A DNA stretch of 64,000 bases from an uncultured Erythrobacter sp. (GCF_947497915.1 NZ_CANMIJ010000001.1:473501-537500); one strand, 5' to 3'; shown: positions 19,636 through 28,934, numbered from the stretch's first letter. Translations and numbers: made by a program. The notes: generated by a model from the sequence alone, not told the origin.

Positions 19636-20286
19636 TCAAACGTCCCTTGCGGCCCTGATCGCAGCCCCCGCAGCCAACGGCGCGATGGCGACCAGTGCGA
19701 GGCTTATCGCGGCGACAAAACCGAGGCTTGCTTGATCCTGACGCGCGAGCGCGCCTGCACCGAAGATCAGGATCGGCAGGGCGAGCGGGATGAGCATCAG
19801 GCCGGATAGCGCGGCCCCTGCGCGTAGGCTCGCGGTAAGCGCTGCGATGATCAATCCGATGGCGGCTAGACCCGGTGTGCCCGCGAGCAATCCGAGCAAC
19901 AGCAGGTGCAAGCTTTGCCCATCCAGCGCGAGCAAAGCGGCGGCTGGGAACGCGGCAAGGATGAGCGGCGGTCCAAAACTGAGCCAATGCGCGAGCAAGC
20001 GCACAGCCATCATGATCTCTTCGGTCAATCCGCGCAGGTGCAACTGATCAAATGTGCCAAGCTCTATGTCCTGCGCGACAAGCTTTTCCAGCGGCAGGAT
20101 CGCGGCGAGCAGGGCGGCGATCCAAACAACGCCGCCACCGGTGCGTCCGAGCAATTCCTGATCCGGCCCCACGGCAAACGGATACAGCATCGCCACCGCA
20201 ACAAAAAACACCACAGGCAGGGCAGCGCCGCCGCCTGCGAAGGGGAAGAATTTGCCCAGATCGCGTTTAAGCAGCGCGCCGATCAT
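19636..20286 (-). CDS. ccmB: heme exporter membrane subunit CcmB
   Basis: Membrane part of the CcmAB ABC transporter that releases heme-loaded CcmE during cytochrome c maturation. The 216 residues contain about six transmembrane helices. Family features include the N-terminal LLKRDLGKFFP and the central LERLVAQDIE-like stretch (LEKLVAQDIELGTFDQLHL). It overlaps ccmA by four bases (ATGA) and is followed at once by the polytopic membrane gene. ccmC, ccmD and ccmE are not in this window. Confidence 0.9.
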   Translation of the reverse strand: MIGALLKRDLGKFFPFAGGGAALPVVFFVAVAMLYPFAVGPDQELLGRTGGGVVWIAALLAAILPLEKLVAQDIELGTFDQLHLRGLTEEIMMAVRLLAHWLSFGPPLILAAFPAAALLALDGQSLHLLLLGLLAGTPGLAAIGLIIAALTASLRAGAALSGLMLIPLALPILIFGAGALARQDQASLGFVAAISLALVAIAPLAAGAAIRAARDV

Positions 20287-20891
20287 GCGGGCTCGTCCAT
20301 CGGGGCGAAGTCTTCAATCGCCAGAGTGCGCAGGCCGTCTATCGCGAGCGTCTGGTGCGACGCGATCAGCGCAGTCCCGCCGCCGGCGATATGGAGCGCG
20401 ATCAGCGCCGTGACTTGCTCGATCGCAGCCGCATCCAGCCCGCTAAGCGGCTCATCCAGAAGCCAGATCGGCACGCCGCGATTAAGCAGCGCGGCAAGGC
20501 CCGCCCGCTTGCGCTGCCCGGTCGAAAGGTAACGCACAGGCACATCCAACAACGGCTCCAGCCCGAGCACTTTGAGCGCGCCCGATGGATCGCGGCATCC
20601 GTCAATTCGATGCCAAAAGGCGAGCGCCTTTCCGAGCGGCTGATCCAGATCTAGGCCGGTGCGTTCATCCAGCAAACCAAGCGCGCCTTCGCAGGTCACT
20701 TCGCCAGCGTATGGCGTCGTCAGACCGGCCAGCGCGCGGATCAATGTTGTTTTGCCGGTGCCGTTCGCGCCGGTGATGTGCAGCGCCTCGCCAGCGCCGA
20801 TCTCAAACGACAGCCCGCGAAACAGCAGCCGGTCACCGCGGCGACAGGCAAGAGCGTTTGCAATAAGCTTTGGAGTTGGAGAACCTTGCAT
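20283..20891 (-). CDS. ccmA: heme exporter ATPase CcmA
   Basis: ATP-binding subunit of the cytochrome c maturation ABC transporter. Walker A is GANGTGKTT at residues 41-49, the ABC signature is YLSTGQRKRAGLA, and Walker B is IWLLDEPLSGLD. The last 20 residues are Pro/Asp containing, without extra domains. The tracked ORF starts at 20924; I prefer the ATG at 20891 (MQGSPTPKLIA), which gives 202 residues, the usual size. It is divergent from the pterin dehydratase gene, with 57 bases between the starts. Confidence 0.92.
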   Translation of the reverse strand: MQGSPTPKLIANALACRRGDRLLFRGLSFEIGAGEALHITGANGTGKTTLIRALAGLTTPYAGEVTCEGALGLLDERTGLDLDQPLGKALAFWHRIDGCRDPSGALKVLGLEPLLDVPVRYLSTGQRKRAGLAALLNRGVPIWLLDEPLSGLDAAAIEQVTALIALHIAGGGTALIASHQTLAIDGLRTLAIEDFAPMDEPA

Positions 20892-20948
20892 CGCCCCGTG
20901 CGTTAGGCAAAAGCGAAGCCGCAAACAACTCTCACATCAGGAGCCCCC

Positions 20949-21242
20949 ATGGCCAATGTCAACGAACTGAATGAAAAAGAACGCGCCACGTTGCTTGCCG
21001 ACCACCCCGAATGGGAGCTGACGCGCGAAGAGAAAGCGATCACGCGCACGTTTCAGTTTGGCGATTTTTCCGAAGCCTGGGGCTTCATGAGCCGCGTTGC
21101 CTTGCTCGCCGACCGTCAGGATCACCACCCGGAATGGTTCAACGTTTACGCCAAGGTGGAAATAACGCTGACCACACATGATGCAGGCGGTCTGTCACAG
21201 CGCGATGCGACCATGGCGCGGGCGATAGATCAGCTGGTCTAA
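20949..21242 (+). CDS. phhB: 4a-hydroxytetrahydrobiopterin dehydratase
   Basis: Recycles the pterin cofactor of phenylalanine hydroxylase by dehydrating the 4a-carbinolamine. The 97 residues show the family signature in order: [18 protein letters not shown], and the catalytic [27 protein letters not shown] ribosome site (TCAGGAGCCC) precedes ATG. Its stop overlaps the convergent SDR gene by four bases. No phenylalanine hydroxylase is visible nearby, so a moonlighting role (DCoH-like) is open. Confidence 0.95.
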   Translation: MANVNELNEKERATLLADHPEWELTREEKAITRTFQFGDFSEAWGFMSRVALLADRQDHHPEWFNVYAKVEITLTTHDAGGLSQRDATMARAIDQLV

Positions 21243-22063
21243 AGCTCGACCCCGACACCCTGACTGCGCATTTCCTTGCGCAACAGTCCCGGCATCCAAC
21301 GCTTAAGGCGGCGCATCCGCTTGGCCATTTTGCCGACGGTGTAATGCAGATCGTCCCCGTGGACGGCTTGCCAGACTACGCCGGGTACGATGTCCACTGG
21401 TGACACTTCGACGCCCGCTTCGATCAGAGTTTCTTTGGCGGTCTGGTTCGAGTCTTCCTGAATTTTTCCGATGATCGGTGTGTCGATGAAACCGGGACAC
21501 AAAGCGGCGACCTTGATCCCGTCATCGGCCCATTCCGCGTCCAAACTTTCGGTCAGACCGCGCACGCCCCATTTGGTCGCGCAGTAGGCGGCGAGACCCG
21601 GCGCACCGATGATGCCTGCGAGGCTCGCGGTGTTCAGCAGGACAGATCCCGGCGCGGTTTCGGCGAGATAACGGTGCGATGCCTGCGCGCCGAAAATCAC
21701 GCCTTTCATATTGATGTCGAGCATCCGGGTCAGTTCGTCTTCGTCCTGATCAACCAGTTGCCCGCCGTCGCCGATGCCAGCATTGTTGAACACGACATCA
21801 ATGCGTCCGCCAGCGGCTTTCGCAAAGTCAGTCAACGCTGTGTCCCATTGATCGCGAAACCGCACATCAAGCGTGTGTGTCGATGCTCTTCCACTGGTGA
21901 TCATGGACAGCGTTTCGGCCATGCCCGCCTCGTCCACATCGGCGATGCCGACGAACCAGCCGCGCTCGGCAAAGAATACAGCCACAGCGCGGCCAATGCC
22001 CGATGCGCCGCCGGTGATGAAGATGGAACGGGTGGGTTCGCCTGTAATCGTATCCGCGCTCAT
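21239..22063 (-). CDS. short-chain dehydrogenase/reductase (SDR copy 1)
   Basis: Classical NAD(P)-dependent oxidoreductase. The Rossmann motif [12 protein letters not shown], the acidic residue after beta-2 (GIADVDEAG) that favours NAD, the NNAGIG motif and the catalytic Tyr-Lys pair in YCATKWG are all present. After the core there is a conserved-looking tail ([11 protein letters not shown]). It is 274 residues and lies 12 bases after copy 2 on the same strand. Both share long identical blocks ([24 protein letters not shown]), so this is a tandem duplication. Substrate unknown. Confidence 0.9.
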   Translation of the reverse strand: MSADTITGEPTRSIFITGGASGIGRAVAVFFAERGWFVGIADVDEAGMAETLSMITSGRASTHTLDVRFRDQWDTALTDFAKAAGGRIDVVFNNAGIGDGGQLVDQDEDELTRMLDINMKGVIFGAQASHRYLAETAPGSVLLNTASLAGIIGAPGLAAYCATKWGVRGLTESLDAEWADDGIKVAALCPGFIDTPIIGKIQEDSNQTAKETLIEAGVEVSPVDIVPGVVWQAVHGDDLHYTVGKMAKRMRRLKRWMPGLLRKEMRSQGVGVEL

Positions 22064-22075
22064 ACTGTCTATCCC

Positions 22076-22891
22076 TTATTTGCCGAGAAGTGCCGCGCCT
22101 TCGCGGTTCTGTTTGCGTATCTTGCCCGGCATCCAACGCTTGGCAAAGTTCAGCTTCTTGGCGGTCTTGCCAACGAGATAATGCAGATCATCACCGTGAA
22201 CGGCTTGCCAGATGGTTTCGGCTACTTCTTCCACCGGAGTGATCTCAAGCCCAGCGGCCTGCACGCGGGTTCGCACCGCTTCGTTGGATTTCCGGTTGCC
22301 GGTGCCATCGAGCAGCGGGGTTTCGATGAAGCTGGGGCAGATTGAGCAGGACTTGATCCCCTCCGGCGCCCATTCCGCGTCCAAACTCTCTGCGATGCCG
22401 CGCACTGCAAATTTGGTTGCGCTGTAAACGCTCATGCCGCTGCCGCCCGATATGCCTGCTGCGCTGGCAATATTGACGAGGGCCGAACCGGGCGCAGTTT
22501 TCTGGAGGTAGGGATAGACCGCCTGCGCGCCGTAAAGCACGCCGCGAATATTGATGTCGAGGCAGCGATCAATCTCTTCGGTTTCCAGCTCGGACAGCGC
22601 GCCGCCTGTGCCGATCCCTGCATTGTTGACCATCGCATCGATCCTTCCGCCAGCTGCGGTTGAGAATGCCTCCAACGCGGTGTCCCAAGCGGCGCGATCA
22701 CGCACGTCGAGTCTATGCATGTAGGTAAAGCCGCCGGGGATCAGACCGAGCGTGTCCTCCATGCCCGCTTCGTTGATGTCGGCGATGCCAACGAACCAGC
22801 CGCGCTCGCCAAAATAGCGCGCGGTGGCGCGGCCAATGCCGGATGCTCCGCCCGTGATGAAAATGCTGCGGCGCGGTTCTGATGCGCTCAT
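22076..22891 (-). CDS. short-chain dehydrogenase/reductase (SDR copy 2)
   Basis: Paralogue of the neighbouring SDR, with the same motifs: [30 protein letters not shown] and YSATKFA. From the chosen start (MSASEPRRSIF) it has 271 residues; the track begins nine codons earlier. The two SDRs form one operon, copy 2 first. Family members with this RWMPG-type C-terminus often act on acyl or steroid-like alcohols, but nothing here fixes a substrate. Confidence 0.9.
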   Translation of the reverse strand: MSASEPRRSIFITGGASGIGRATARYFGERGWFVGIADINEAGMEDTLGLIPGGFTYMHRLDVRDRAAWDTALEAFSTAAGGRIDAMVNNAGIGTGGALSELETEEIDRCLDINIRGVLYGAQAVYPYLQKTAPGSALVNIASAAGISGGSGMSVYSATKFAVRGIAESLDAEWAPEGIKSCSICPSFIETPLLDGTGNRKSNEAVRTRVQAAGLEITPVEEVAETIWQAVHGDDLHYLVGKTAKKLNFAKRWMPGKIRKQNREGAALLGK

Positions 22892-22948
22892 GTGATCCCT
22901 CTCAATTGCTATTTGCAACCGGTCTAGTGAGCACAGGGGCGCTTGTCA

Positions 22949-24904
22949 TCAGGACAATGCGGCTTTCAATCCCTGCACATGATCCTCACCCTCAACGATC
23001 TCGGCAGTCGAAGGCTTCAGCACGTCACCCAAAGGCTCCGCCCGGCCGCCTAAGCACTCGGCAAGGAAGTTTTCGGCAACTGCAAAGAAAGCGATAGAGT
23101 TGGCAGGTTTGGCAAAGCCGTGGCCTTCGTCTGGATAGAGCACATAGGTCACTGGAATACCGGCATCTTTCATCGCGCCAACGATTTGGTCGCTCTCATC
23201 CTGCTTCACACGCGGATCGTTTGCACCTTGTGCAATTAGCAGCGGCTTGATGATCTGATCCGCCTTGTGCAGCGGGCTGGCCGCTTTCAGCAGCGCGAGA
23301 TCTTCTTCGGTTTCGGGATTGCCCATCCGCTCGTGGAAAATCTTCACCATCGGCGCCCAGTATGGCGGGATCGTGCCAAGCAGAGTTTCGAGGTTTGACG
23401 GGCCGACAATATCGACGCCGCAGGCGAATACGTCCGGCGTAAAGGCGAGACCCGCTAGCGTCGCATAGCCGCCATATGAACCGCCCATAATGGCGACTTT
23501 GTCTTTGATCGCGATCCCTTCGGATACGGCCCAATCGACCGCGTCGATCAGATCGTCATGCATCTTCAGACCCCATTGCTTGTTCGCTGCGTTAAGGAAT
23601 TCCTTGCCGAAGCCGGTCGACCCGCGAAAGTTCACGGAGAGCACTGCATAGCCGCGATTGGCGAGCATTTGATGCGTGGAGTTGAACCCGTATCCATCGC
23701 GCGCCCACGGCCCGCCATGGACGAGCAGTACCATCGGAACAGGAGCGGTGGGGCGGCCATTGCCATCCGTATCGCTGCCAGCAGGCAGGGTGAGGTATGA
23801 TGGCAGGGTAAGTCCGTCGCGGCTGGTAATCTCGACCGGGTGCAGCCTTTGCAGCGGCGCGCCTTCCAGCTCTGGCCGCGTGACGTAAAACGGTGTCAGC
23901 GTGCTCGCGTCACGATCATAAATATGGCTCGCAACCGGATCGCCGACCGGATCATTCCACACGATCCATGTGCGGTCATCCTCGGTCCGGCTCATGATGC
24001 CGTATTCACCGTCAAACTGCGTGCGCAGCCATTCAAGCGAGGCCTTCATCTCCGGATCAATCGCGGTCCACTCCGTTTTAAGATAGTTGACGGCATAGGC
24101 TTGTATCTCGCCGGTTTTCTGATCCTGCATCGCGCCGCTGATATCAGCTTTGTCGTCCTCTGCGATTAACGTGCGTGTCCCCGTTTTGGTGTCCTGAGCA
24201 TAAAGCGCAGCGGTGTTCCGGCCGCGGCTGTCCATCCAATACAGGATCGAACCGTCAACCGTGTAGCCGGAGGGCGATGTGGTCATCGAGTCCTCCATTT
24301 CGGTGCTCTCAAACGGCTCGGCCTCTACCGCGCCGTCTGTGAAGCGAAAGAAGTCTGTTCCGCCCGCGTCATTCTGCTGAAACGCCATGCGCAGGGTCAG
24401 GCTGTCATCGGACATAAAACCGGCAAAGCCATTGTTCTCGTACACGAGCTCAAGCGCGCCGGTGTTGAGGTTAAGCCGGTGAACATCATGGAACTGCGCG
24501 TCGCGATTGTTCAAGCCGACAAGCACTTCATCAAGGATGGTTTCGGACGCGCCGACAATCTGCACTCGCGTCTCTTCAAACGGGGTCAGGCAAATCTCTT
24601 CGCCGCTCGCAATGTCGATCCGGTAGAGCAGGAAATTCTCGTCCCCGCCTTTATCCTGAATATACCCGACGCTCTTGCCATCGGGTGCCCAAAAATGGTC
24701 GCGGATCGGGCGGTCGGTCGAGCTGGTGATCGCCTTTGCATCATCAGGATTGTCGCGCGGCGCAAGCCAGATATTGAGTGTGCCATCGAGAGGCGCGAGC
24801 CAACTGAGCCATATGCCATCGGGGCTGATCTTACCTTGGGCGCGGGTTGGATTGCCAAACAAGGCATCGCGCGGGATCAGCGGAAATTGGTCGATAGCAG
24901 TCAT
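22949..24904 (-). CDS. prolyl-oligopeptidase family S9 serine peptidase
   Basis: A cytoplasmic peptidase of 651 residues with an N-terminal beta-propeller (residues about 20-380) and a C-terminal alpha/beta-hydrolase. The catalytic serine is in GGSYGGYATLAG near 475, with Asp near 561 (QGANDPRV) and His near 594 (DEGHGFAKP). No signal peptide is visible. The preferred start (MTAIDQFPLI) follows GGGAGAC; the tracked ORF begins nine codons earlier. A palindrome sits 15 bases upstream of this start. It precedes the SDR pair on the same strand. Confidence 0.94.
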   Translation of the reverse strand: MTAIDQFPLIPRDALFGNPTRAQGKISPDGIWLSWLAPLDGTLNIWLAPRDNPDDAKAITSSTDRPIRDHFWAPDGKSVGYIQDKGGDENFLLYRIDIASGEEICLTPFEETRVQIVGASETILDEVLVGLNNRDAQFHDVHRLNLNTGALELVYENNGFAGFMSDDSLTLRMAFQQNDAGGTDFFRFTDGAVEAEPFESTEMEDSMTTSPSGYTVDGSILYWMDSRGRNTAALYAQDTKTGTRTLIAEDDKADISGAMQDQKTGEIQAYAVNYLKTEWTAIDPEMKASLEWLRTQFDGEYGIMSRTEDDRTWIVWNDPVGDPVASHIYDRDASTLTPFYVTRPELEGAPLQRLHPVEITSRDGLTLPSYLTLPAGSDTDGNGRPTAPVPMVLLVHGGPWARDGYGFNSTHQMLANRGYAVLSVNFRGSTGFGKEFLNAANKQWGLKMHDDLIDAVDWAVSEGIAIKDKVAIMGGSYGGYATLAGLAFTPDVFACGVDIVGPSNLETLLGTIPPYWAPMVKIFHERMGNPETEEDLALLKAASPLHKADQIIKPLLIAQGANDPRVKQDESDQIVGAMKDAGIPVTYVLYPDEGHGFAKPANSIAFFAVAENFLAECLGGRAEPLGDVLKPSTAEIVEGEDHVQGLKAALS

Positions 24905-24918
24905 GGTGTCTCCCTTAG

Positions 24919-24931
24919 GTGTCAATGACAC
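24919..24931. promoter_or_regulatory. 13-bp palindrome at the S9 peptidase start
   Basis: GTGTCA-A-TGACAC is a perfect 6-1-6 inverted repeat ending 15 bases before the preferred ATG of the S9 peptidase. It has the form of a dimeric repressor operator (TetR, GntR or Lrp type). No regulator gene of these families is in the window. Confidence 0.4.
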
Positions 24932-24970
24932 TTGGGGAGCGCGCTACGGATTGCAAATAGCTGGTGGCAG

Positions 24971-25453
24971 CTAAGTCTGTTTTCGATCCGCCGCGCTCTC
25001 GACGTCCATCTCAATCAGGTAGGGCGCGACAAAGCCAGCGTAGTCCTCTTTGCGTTGCTGCGGCAAATCTTTCCAGCCGGTGATCGACCCGCGACAATTT
25101 GCGTGCCCGCATCCACATGAACTGGTGAAATGCTCGATACGGAAATTGCGCATGGCGTAATCATATGTGGCTTCGTCTTCGGCTGCGATATCGCGCATCG
25201 CGACAATGTTATGGCCGCCAGATTCGTTGAGTATGATACCGCAATTCGGATCGCAGGAATGATTGAACTTGGAGCTCAATCCCTTGTGAAAGCCAAATCC
25301 GGTCTTGCTGATTTGCGAGGCGTGTGAATGATTGCCGATCGGCCTGTCATCGAGCATCCCAAGATAGAGAATGTCGCCTTTCCTGAATGACCCCAAGGCG
25401 AAAACGCCTTGGCCGCGACCATGTGCAATTCGCTCTTCGATACCACTTGTCAT
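24971..25453 (-). CDS. SET-domain protein, putative lysine methyltransferase
   Basis: A SAM-dependent lysine methyltransferase fold. It shows HGRGQGVFA near the N-terminus, the catalytic NHSCDPNCG, then a DEATYDYA tyrosine motif and a post-SET-like cysteine cluster (CGCGHANCRG). From the preferred start (behind GAGGAG, seven bases upstream) it has 160 residues. The short form lacking extra domains is typical of bacterial SET proteins. Substrate unknown. It follows a 67-residue ORF on the same strand, overlapping slightly with the tracked start but not with this one. Confidence 0.85.
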   Translation of the reverse strand: MTSGIEERIAHGRGQGVFALGSFRKGDILYLGMLDDRPIGNHSHASQISKTGFGFHKGLSSKFNHSCDPNCGIILNESGGHNIVAMRDIAAEDEATYDYAMRNFRIEHFTSSCGCGHANCRGSITGWKDLPQQRKEDYAGFVAPYLIEMDVESAADRKQT

Positions 25454-25463
25454 TTGAAACTCC

Positions 25464-25667
25464 TCAGTCGGCAATGCCGTTTTGAGACCAAGAGCTATTG
25501 GCCCTGATCTTCGCGATTGGGTACTGCGCGACGCCGAGTTGCTGTCGAGCTCTTTGGATTAAGTTTTCGTGATGATTTACACAATCGCGTTGCGAAGCCC
25601 TGGCATCTGCTGCTGCGGCATTCATCAAAGCGACTTGGTGGTCAAAAAGAAGTCTGTTGAGGCTCAA
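25464..25667 (-). CDS. small hypothetical protein upstream of the SET gene
   Basis: 67 residues, mostly helical and hydrophilic (MSLNRLLFDHQVALMNAAAA, then HHENLIQRARQQLGV). It starts with TTG behind AGGGAGA. Its stop is ten bases before the SET-domain start, so they would be cotranscribed. I do not recognise a named family, although short proteins with an MSL-LL-HQ-A-M opening occur in relatives. It may be real or a chance ORF; coding style is plausible. Confidence 0.5.
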   Translation of the reverse strand: MSLNRLLFDHQVALMNAAAADARASQRDCVNHHENLIQRARQQLGVAQYPIAKIRANSSWSQNGIAD

Positions 25668-25958
25668 GTCGCGTTCTCCCTAATGCGGGAGCGCAATTGT
25701 CTCTCAGTCGAGAGGCGCATGAAGACGAACCTTCGATAGCGACTAGATGGTGATGATTATTGTGATCTACAAGCTGCAGGCTCTCAGAACCAATCTGCGA
25801 TCTCTGCAAGCCAAACGCTTGCCTTTGTTTTCTACAGAAGCGCTTGTTGCTACCGAGCCTGCGGCTCTTTCAGGTCTTTGTCGCTCAACTTTCTTCCTGA
25901 ATCGGATTTTCGCAATCCTTGCCTATGTTGGGTAAGTGTCAAGCATCTCCAACAAAAA

Positions 25959-27833
25959 CTACGCCCCTTCTGCTGCTTCCAGTTTCTCGCTGAATGCCAT
26001 CCATTCCGCCTCGACCGCGTCCAGTTCGTCGGACAATTCAGACCGCATAGAGAGCAGCTCGCTCATGCTCTTATCGGTGAGATGCTTGGCCGCATTGGAC
26101 GGCTCGTACATCGCTTGATCAATGACGCTGCGGTCTGATTGCAGTTTGGCCATCGTTTTTTCTGTCCGGGCAACGTCCGCTTTCACGCTGCGAATCTCGG
26201 CTCTTTCTTTCGAGCTTTTCTTGCCGCCTTTGCCCTTTGCGCTCTTGCTGCTGCCATCTTTCTTCGGTTGGTTCAGTCCCAGCACGAAATCGATGTAATC
26301 CTCCATGCTGCCAGTGAATTCCTTGGCGGTGCCATCGTCCACCAGCACGAGCCGATCAGAGCTTAACTCGACCATGTGGCGATCGTGGCTGATCAAGATT
26401 ACCGCACCGTTATAATCGTTGAGTGCCTGGACCAGAGCTTCGCGGGCATCGACGTCCAAGTGGTTGGTTGGCTCATCAAGGATAAGCAGATGCGGCGCGT
26501 CGCGGGTGATCAGGGCAAGCGCAAGTCGGGCGCGTTCACCGCCAGAAAGCTTAGCCACCTTTTGCGTGGCGCGGTTTCCGGAAAAGCCGAACCGGCCCAA
26601 CTGCTCGCGGATTTTACCGGCCGGCATGCCGTCCATCGCGTGGGTCATGTGCTCGAGCGGGGTTTCGTCTCCGGACAGTTCTTCGACCTGATACTGGGTG
26701 AAATAGCCGACCTTCATTTTGCTCGGCGCGTTCACCTCGCCTTCCATCAGTGGAAGTTGGGCCGCCAGCAGGCGGGCCAATGTCGTCTTGCCGTTTCCGT
26801 TTCGCCCAAGCAGCGCGATGCGATCATCAGGCTCAATCCGCAGACTGACCCGTTTCAGGATCGGCACATCCTTGGTGTAGCCGACCGCCGCCATATCCAT
26901 CGTGATCATCGGCGGTTTGAGCTGGCTCGGGCTGGGAAAATCAAAGCTGAGTGATGGGTCTTCCATCAGCGCAGCGATGGGCTGCATTTTTGCTAGCATT
27001 TTGGCGCGGGATTGGGCCTGTTTCGCGGTGGAGGCGCGGGCGCTGTTGCGGGCCACATAATCCTGAAGGCGTGCGCGCTGAGCATCCTGCGCCGCCTTGG
27101 CCGATTCCAGCTGCGCGGCGCGCTCTGCCCGCTGTTTTTCAAAGCTGTCGTAACCGCCGGGATACAAGGTCAGCCGCCCGCCCTGAAGGTGCAGGATATG
27201 ATCGGCGACCTTGTTCAGCAGATCGCGCTCATGGCTGATCACAAGCAGGGTGGCGGGATAGCTTTTGAGGAAGTTTTCTAGCCACAAAGTCGCTTCAAGA
27301 TCGAGGTGGTTCGAAGGTTCATCAAGCAGAAGAATATCAGGTTGTGAAAATAACAGCGCGCCGAGCGCGACGCGCATTTTCCAGCCGCCCGAAAAACTGT
27401 CGAGCGGTTGGCGCTGCATCTCTTCATCAAAGCCGAGGCCGATCAGAATGCGTGCGGCCCGTGACGGCGCGCTGTAGGCATCAATCGCCAGCAGCCGGTC
27501 ATGCACATCGCCCAGCCTGTCCATGTCGGTGCAGGTTTCGGATTCTTCCAGCAGCGCAGCGCGCTCCGTATCGGCGGCCAGCACCACCTCTTCAGGGGTG
27601 GTATTCCCGCTCGGTGCTTCCTGCGCGATATAGCCGAGACGGAGTTTGGACGACTTCGTGATTGCGCCTTCATCCGGCTCGATTTCGCCGATCAACGCTT
27701 TCATCAAAGTCGATTTGCCAGCGCCATTGCGGCCGATCAGGCCGACCCGCGCGCCATCGGGAATGGCAGCGCTGGCGTGTTCCAGGATCGAGCGGCCGCC
27801 TAGCCGGACAGTAATATCATCAATGGTCAGCAT
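25959..27833 (-). CDS. ABC-F family ATPase (YheS/Uup-like)
   Basis: A soluble tandem-ATPase of the ABC-F class, which acts on ribosomes rather than as a transporter. First ATPase: GRNGAGKST at about 36-44, SGGWKMRVALGALL, DILLLDEPSNHLD. Second: GRNGNGKTT, LSGGERARLALALI, LLILDEPTNHLD. Between them is a charged P-site tRNA interaction-type linker (ERAAQLESAKAAQDAQRARLQ). The C-terminal 90 residues are Lys/Ser rich then coiled-coil (SELLSMRSELSDELDAVEAE), as in YheS. No transmembrane segment is present. At 624 residues the size fits YheS/Uup. Confidence 0.93.
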   Translation of the reverse strand: MLTIDDITVRLGGRSILEHASAAIPDGARVGLIGRNGAGKSTLMKALIGEIEPDEGAITKSSKLRLGYIAQEAPSGNTTPEEVVLAADTERAALLEESETCTDMDRLGDVHDRLLAIDAYSAPSRAARILIGLGFDEEMQRQPLDSFSGGWKMRVALGALLFSQPDILLLDEPSNHLDLEATLWLENFLKSYPATLLVISHERDLLNKVADHILHLQGGRLTLYPGGYDSFEKQRAERAAQLESAKAAQDAQRARLQDYVARNSARASTAKQAQSRAKMLAKMQPIAALMEDPSLSFDFPSPSQLKPPMITMDMAAVGYTKDVPILKRVSLRIEPDDRIALLGRNGNGKTTLARLLAAQLPLMEGEVNAPSKMKVGYFTQYQVEELSGDETPLEHMTHAMDGMPAGKIREQLGRFGFSGNRATQKVAKLSGGERARLALALITRDAPHLLILDEPTNHLDVDAREALVQALNDYNGAVILISHDRHMVELSSDRLVLVDDGTAKEFTGSMEDYIDFVLGLNQPKKDGSSKSAKGKGGKKSSKERAEIRSVKADVARTEKTMAKLQSDRSVIDQAMYEPSNAAKHLTDKSMSELLSMRSELSDELDAVEAEWMAFSEKLEAAEGA

Positions 27834-27939
27834 GGCGCGCCTCTAGCAAGTCATGCCGCGCCGCCCAATGAAATTGATCTTACCGCCAAACGAATTCGCA
27901 AAGGCTTGCATCCTTGCCACAGACGTTTAGCCCGATGCC

Positions 27940-28203
27940 ATGGATATGGAACATCTGCTGCAACGCTATTTCGGCACCGTTGATCTAGGTGACGTGCAAG
28001 TCGACGCTATCCCCGCTGCGACCGAGAGAATGCTGGTCGATTTCGGGCTTGAGAAAGACCGCGGCAAGCGCTTCGCCTTGTGGAGCCTGCTCACCATGCT
28101 GGACGCAGCGCCCGATCTGGATGTCGCGTTTGAGGATGAAGAAGAGCGCGAGGCCGCACGCAACTTTATGGATATGATCGCCGCCGCCAGTCAGACTGAG
28201 TGA
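27940..28203 (+). CDS. small conserved-type hypothetical protein
   Basis: 87 residues, acidic and mostly helical (LLQRYFGTVDLGDV, then a highly acidic AFEDEEEREAARNF). No signal peptide or transmembrane segment. It sits divergent from the ABC-F gene and converges with the AlkA-like gene, two bases from its stop. Proteins of this type occur in Sphingomonadales, but I cannot name the family. Confidence 0.7.
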   Translation: MDMEHLLQRYFGTVDLGDVQVDAIPAATERMLVDFGLEKDRGKRFALWSLLTMLDAAPDLDVAFEDEEEREAARNFMDMIAAASQTE

Positions 28204-28205
28204 CG

Positions 28206-28823
28206 TTAAAGCGCCGGAGCATCGTAATAGCGCCACGAGAACAGCGCCATCGCGCCTCTATACGGACGCCACTGCTCACCGATTTCACGCAGCTCTCTTT
28301 CCTTCGGGCGTTCTGGCAGGTCGAGCAGCCGTTTAACGCCCTCTTGCACAGCAAGGTCGCCGGCTGGCCACATGTCGGCGCGGCCCTCTGCGAACATAAG
28401 GTAAATCTCCGCTGACCAGCGCCCGATACCTTTGATACGGGTTAGCTCTTCGATGGCGTCCTCATCCCCTTCAGGCAGCCCATCAAAATCAATCTCACCC
28501 GCCGCGACCAGCTCGCATAACGAGCGGGCATAGCCTTGCTTTTGCCGTGAAAGGCCGCAGGCGCGTAACGTGTCGAAATCCCTTTCAAGCAGGCATGACG
28601 GAGTGAAACCATCACCCAGCTCCGCTTCCAACTTGTTCCACATGGATGTGGCCGCTGCGACGGAGACTTGCTGACCGACGATAGTGCGCAGCAGCGTTTT
28701 ATAGCCGGTATCGCGCAGGCGCGGCTCTGGATAGCCAACCCGCTGCAATTCGCTGGCCAGCCTCGCATCTTTGCTCGCGAGCTCGTCCAATCCCCTGCGA
28801 ATTTCCTCTGCGCTGATGCCCAC
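28206..28823 (-). CDS. AlkA-like HhH-GPD DNA glycosylase
   Basis: Excises alkylated bases such as 3-methyladenine from DNA. The helix-hairpin-helix is LTRIKGIGRWSAEIYLMF at residues 128-144, and the catalytic aspartate is D156 in WPAGDLAVQEG. The IVGQQVSVAAAT segment is typical of AlkA. The 205 residues lack the N-terminal TBP-like domain of E. coli AlkA and all 4Fe-4S cysteines, so this is the short MagIII/AlkA2 type. Start is GTG behind AAGGAAC. Confidence 0.9.
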   Translation of the reverse strand: MGISAEEIRRGLDELASKDARLASELQRVGYPEPRLRDTGYKTLLRTIVGQQVSVAAATSMWNKLEAELGDGFTPSCLLERDFDTLRACGLSRQKQGYARSLCELVAAGEIDFDGLPEGDEDAIEELTRIKGIGRWSAEIYLMFAEGRADMWPAGDLAVQEGVKRLLDLPERPKERELREIGEQWRPYRGAMALFSWRYYDAPAL

Positions 28824-28934
28824 TTGGTTGTTCCTTGGCTTGCGTTGAATTTCGGAACGTCCTAGCAGCCCGTCTGTTCATTCGATAGCGCGCGTTCTTG
28901 CGCTCAATATCATTGTCAAAGAGGAAGTCTGTCC

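Noticed and set aside
22967-22981. Stem-like repeats near the 3' end of the S9 gene
   Set aside because: Short and inside coding sequence; no support for a regulatory role.
25747-25935. 62-residue ORF between the SET and ABC-F genes
   Set aside because: No ribosome site or recognisable protein features; lies in a probable promoter region.
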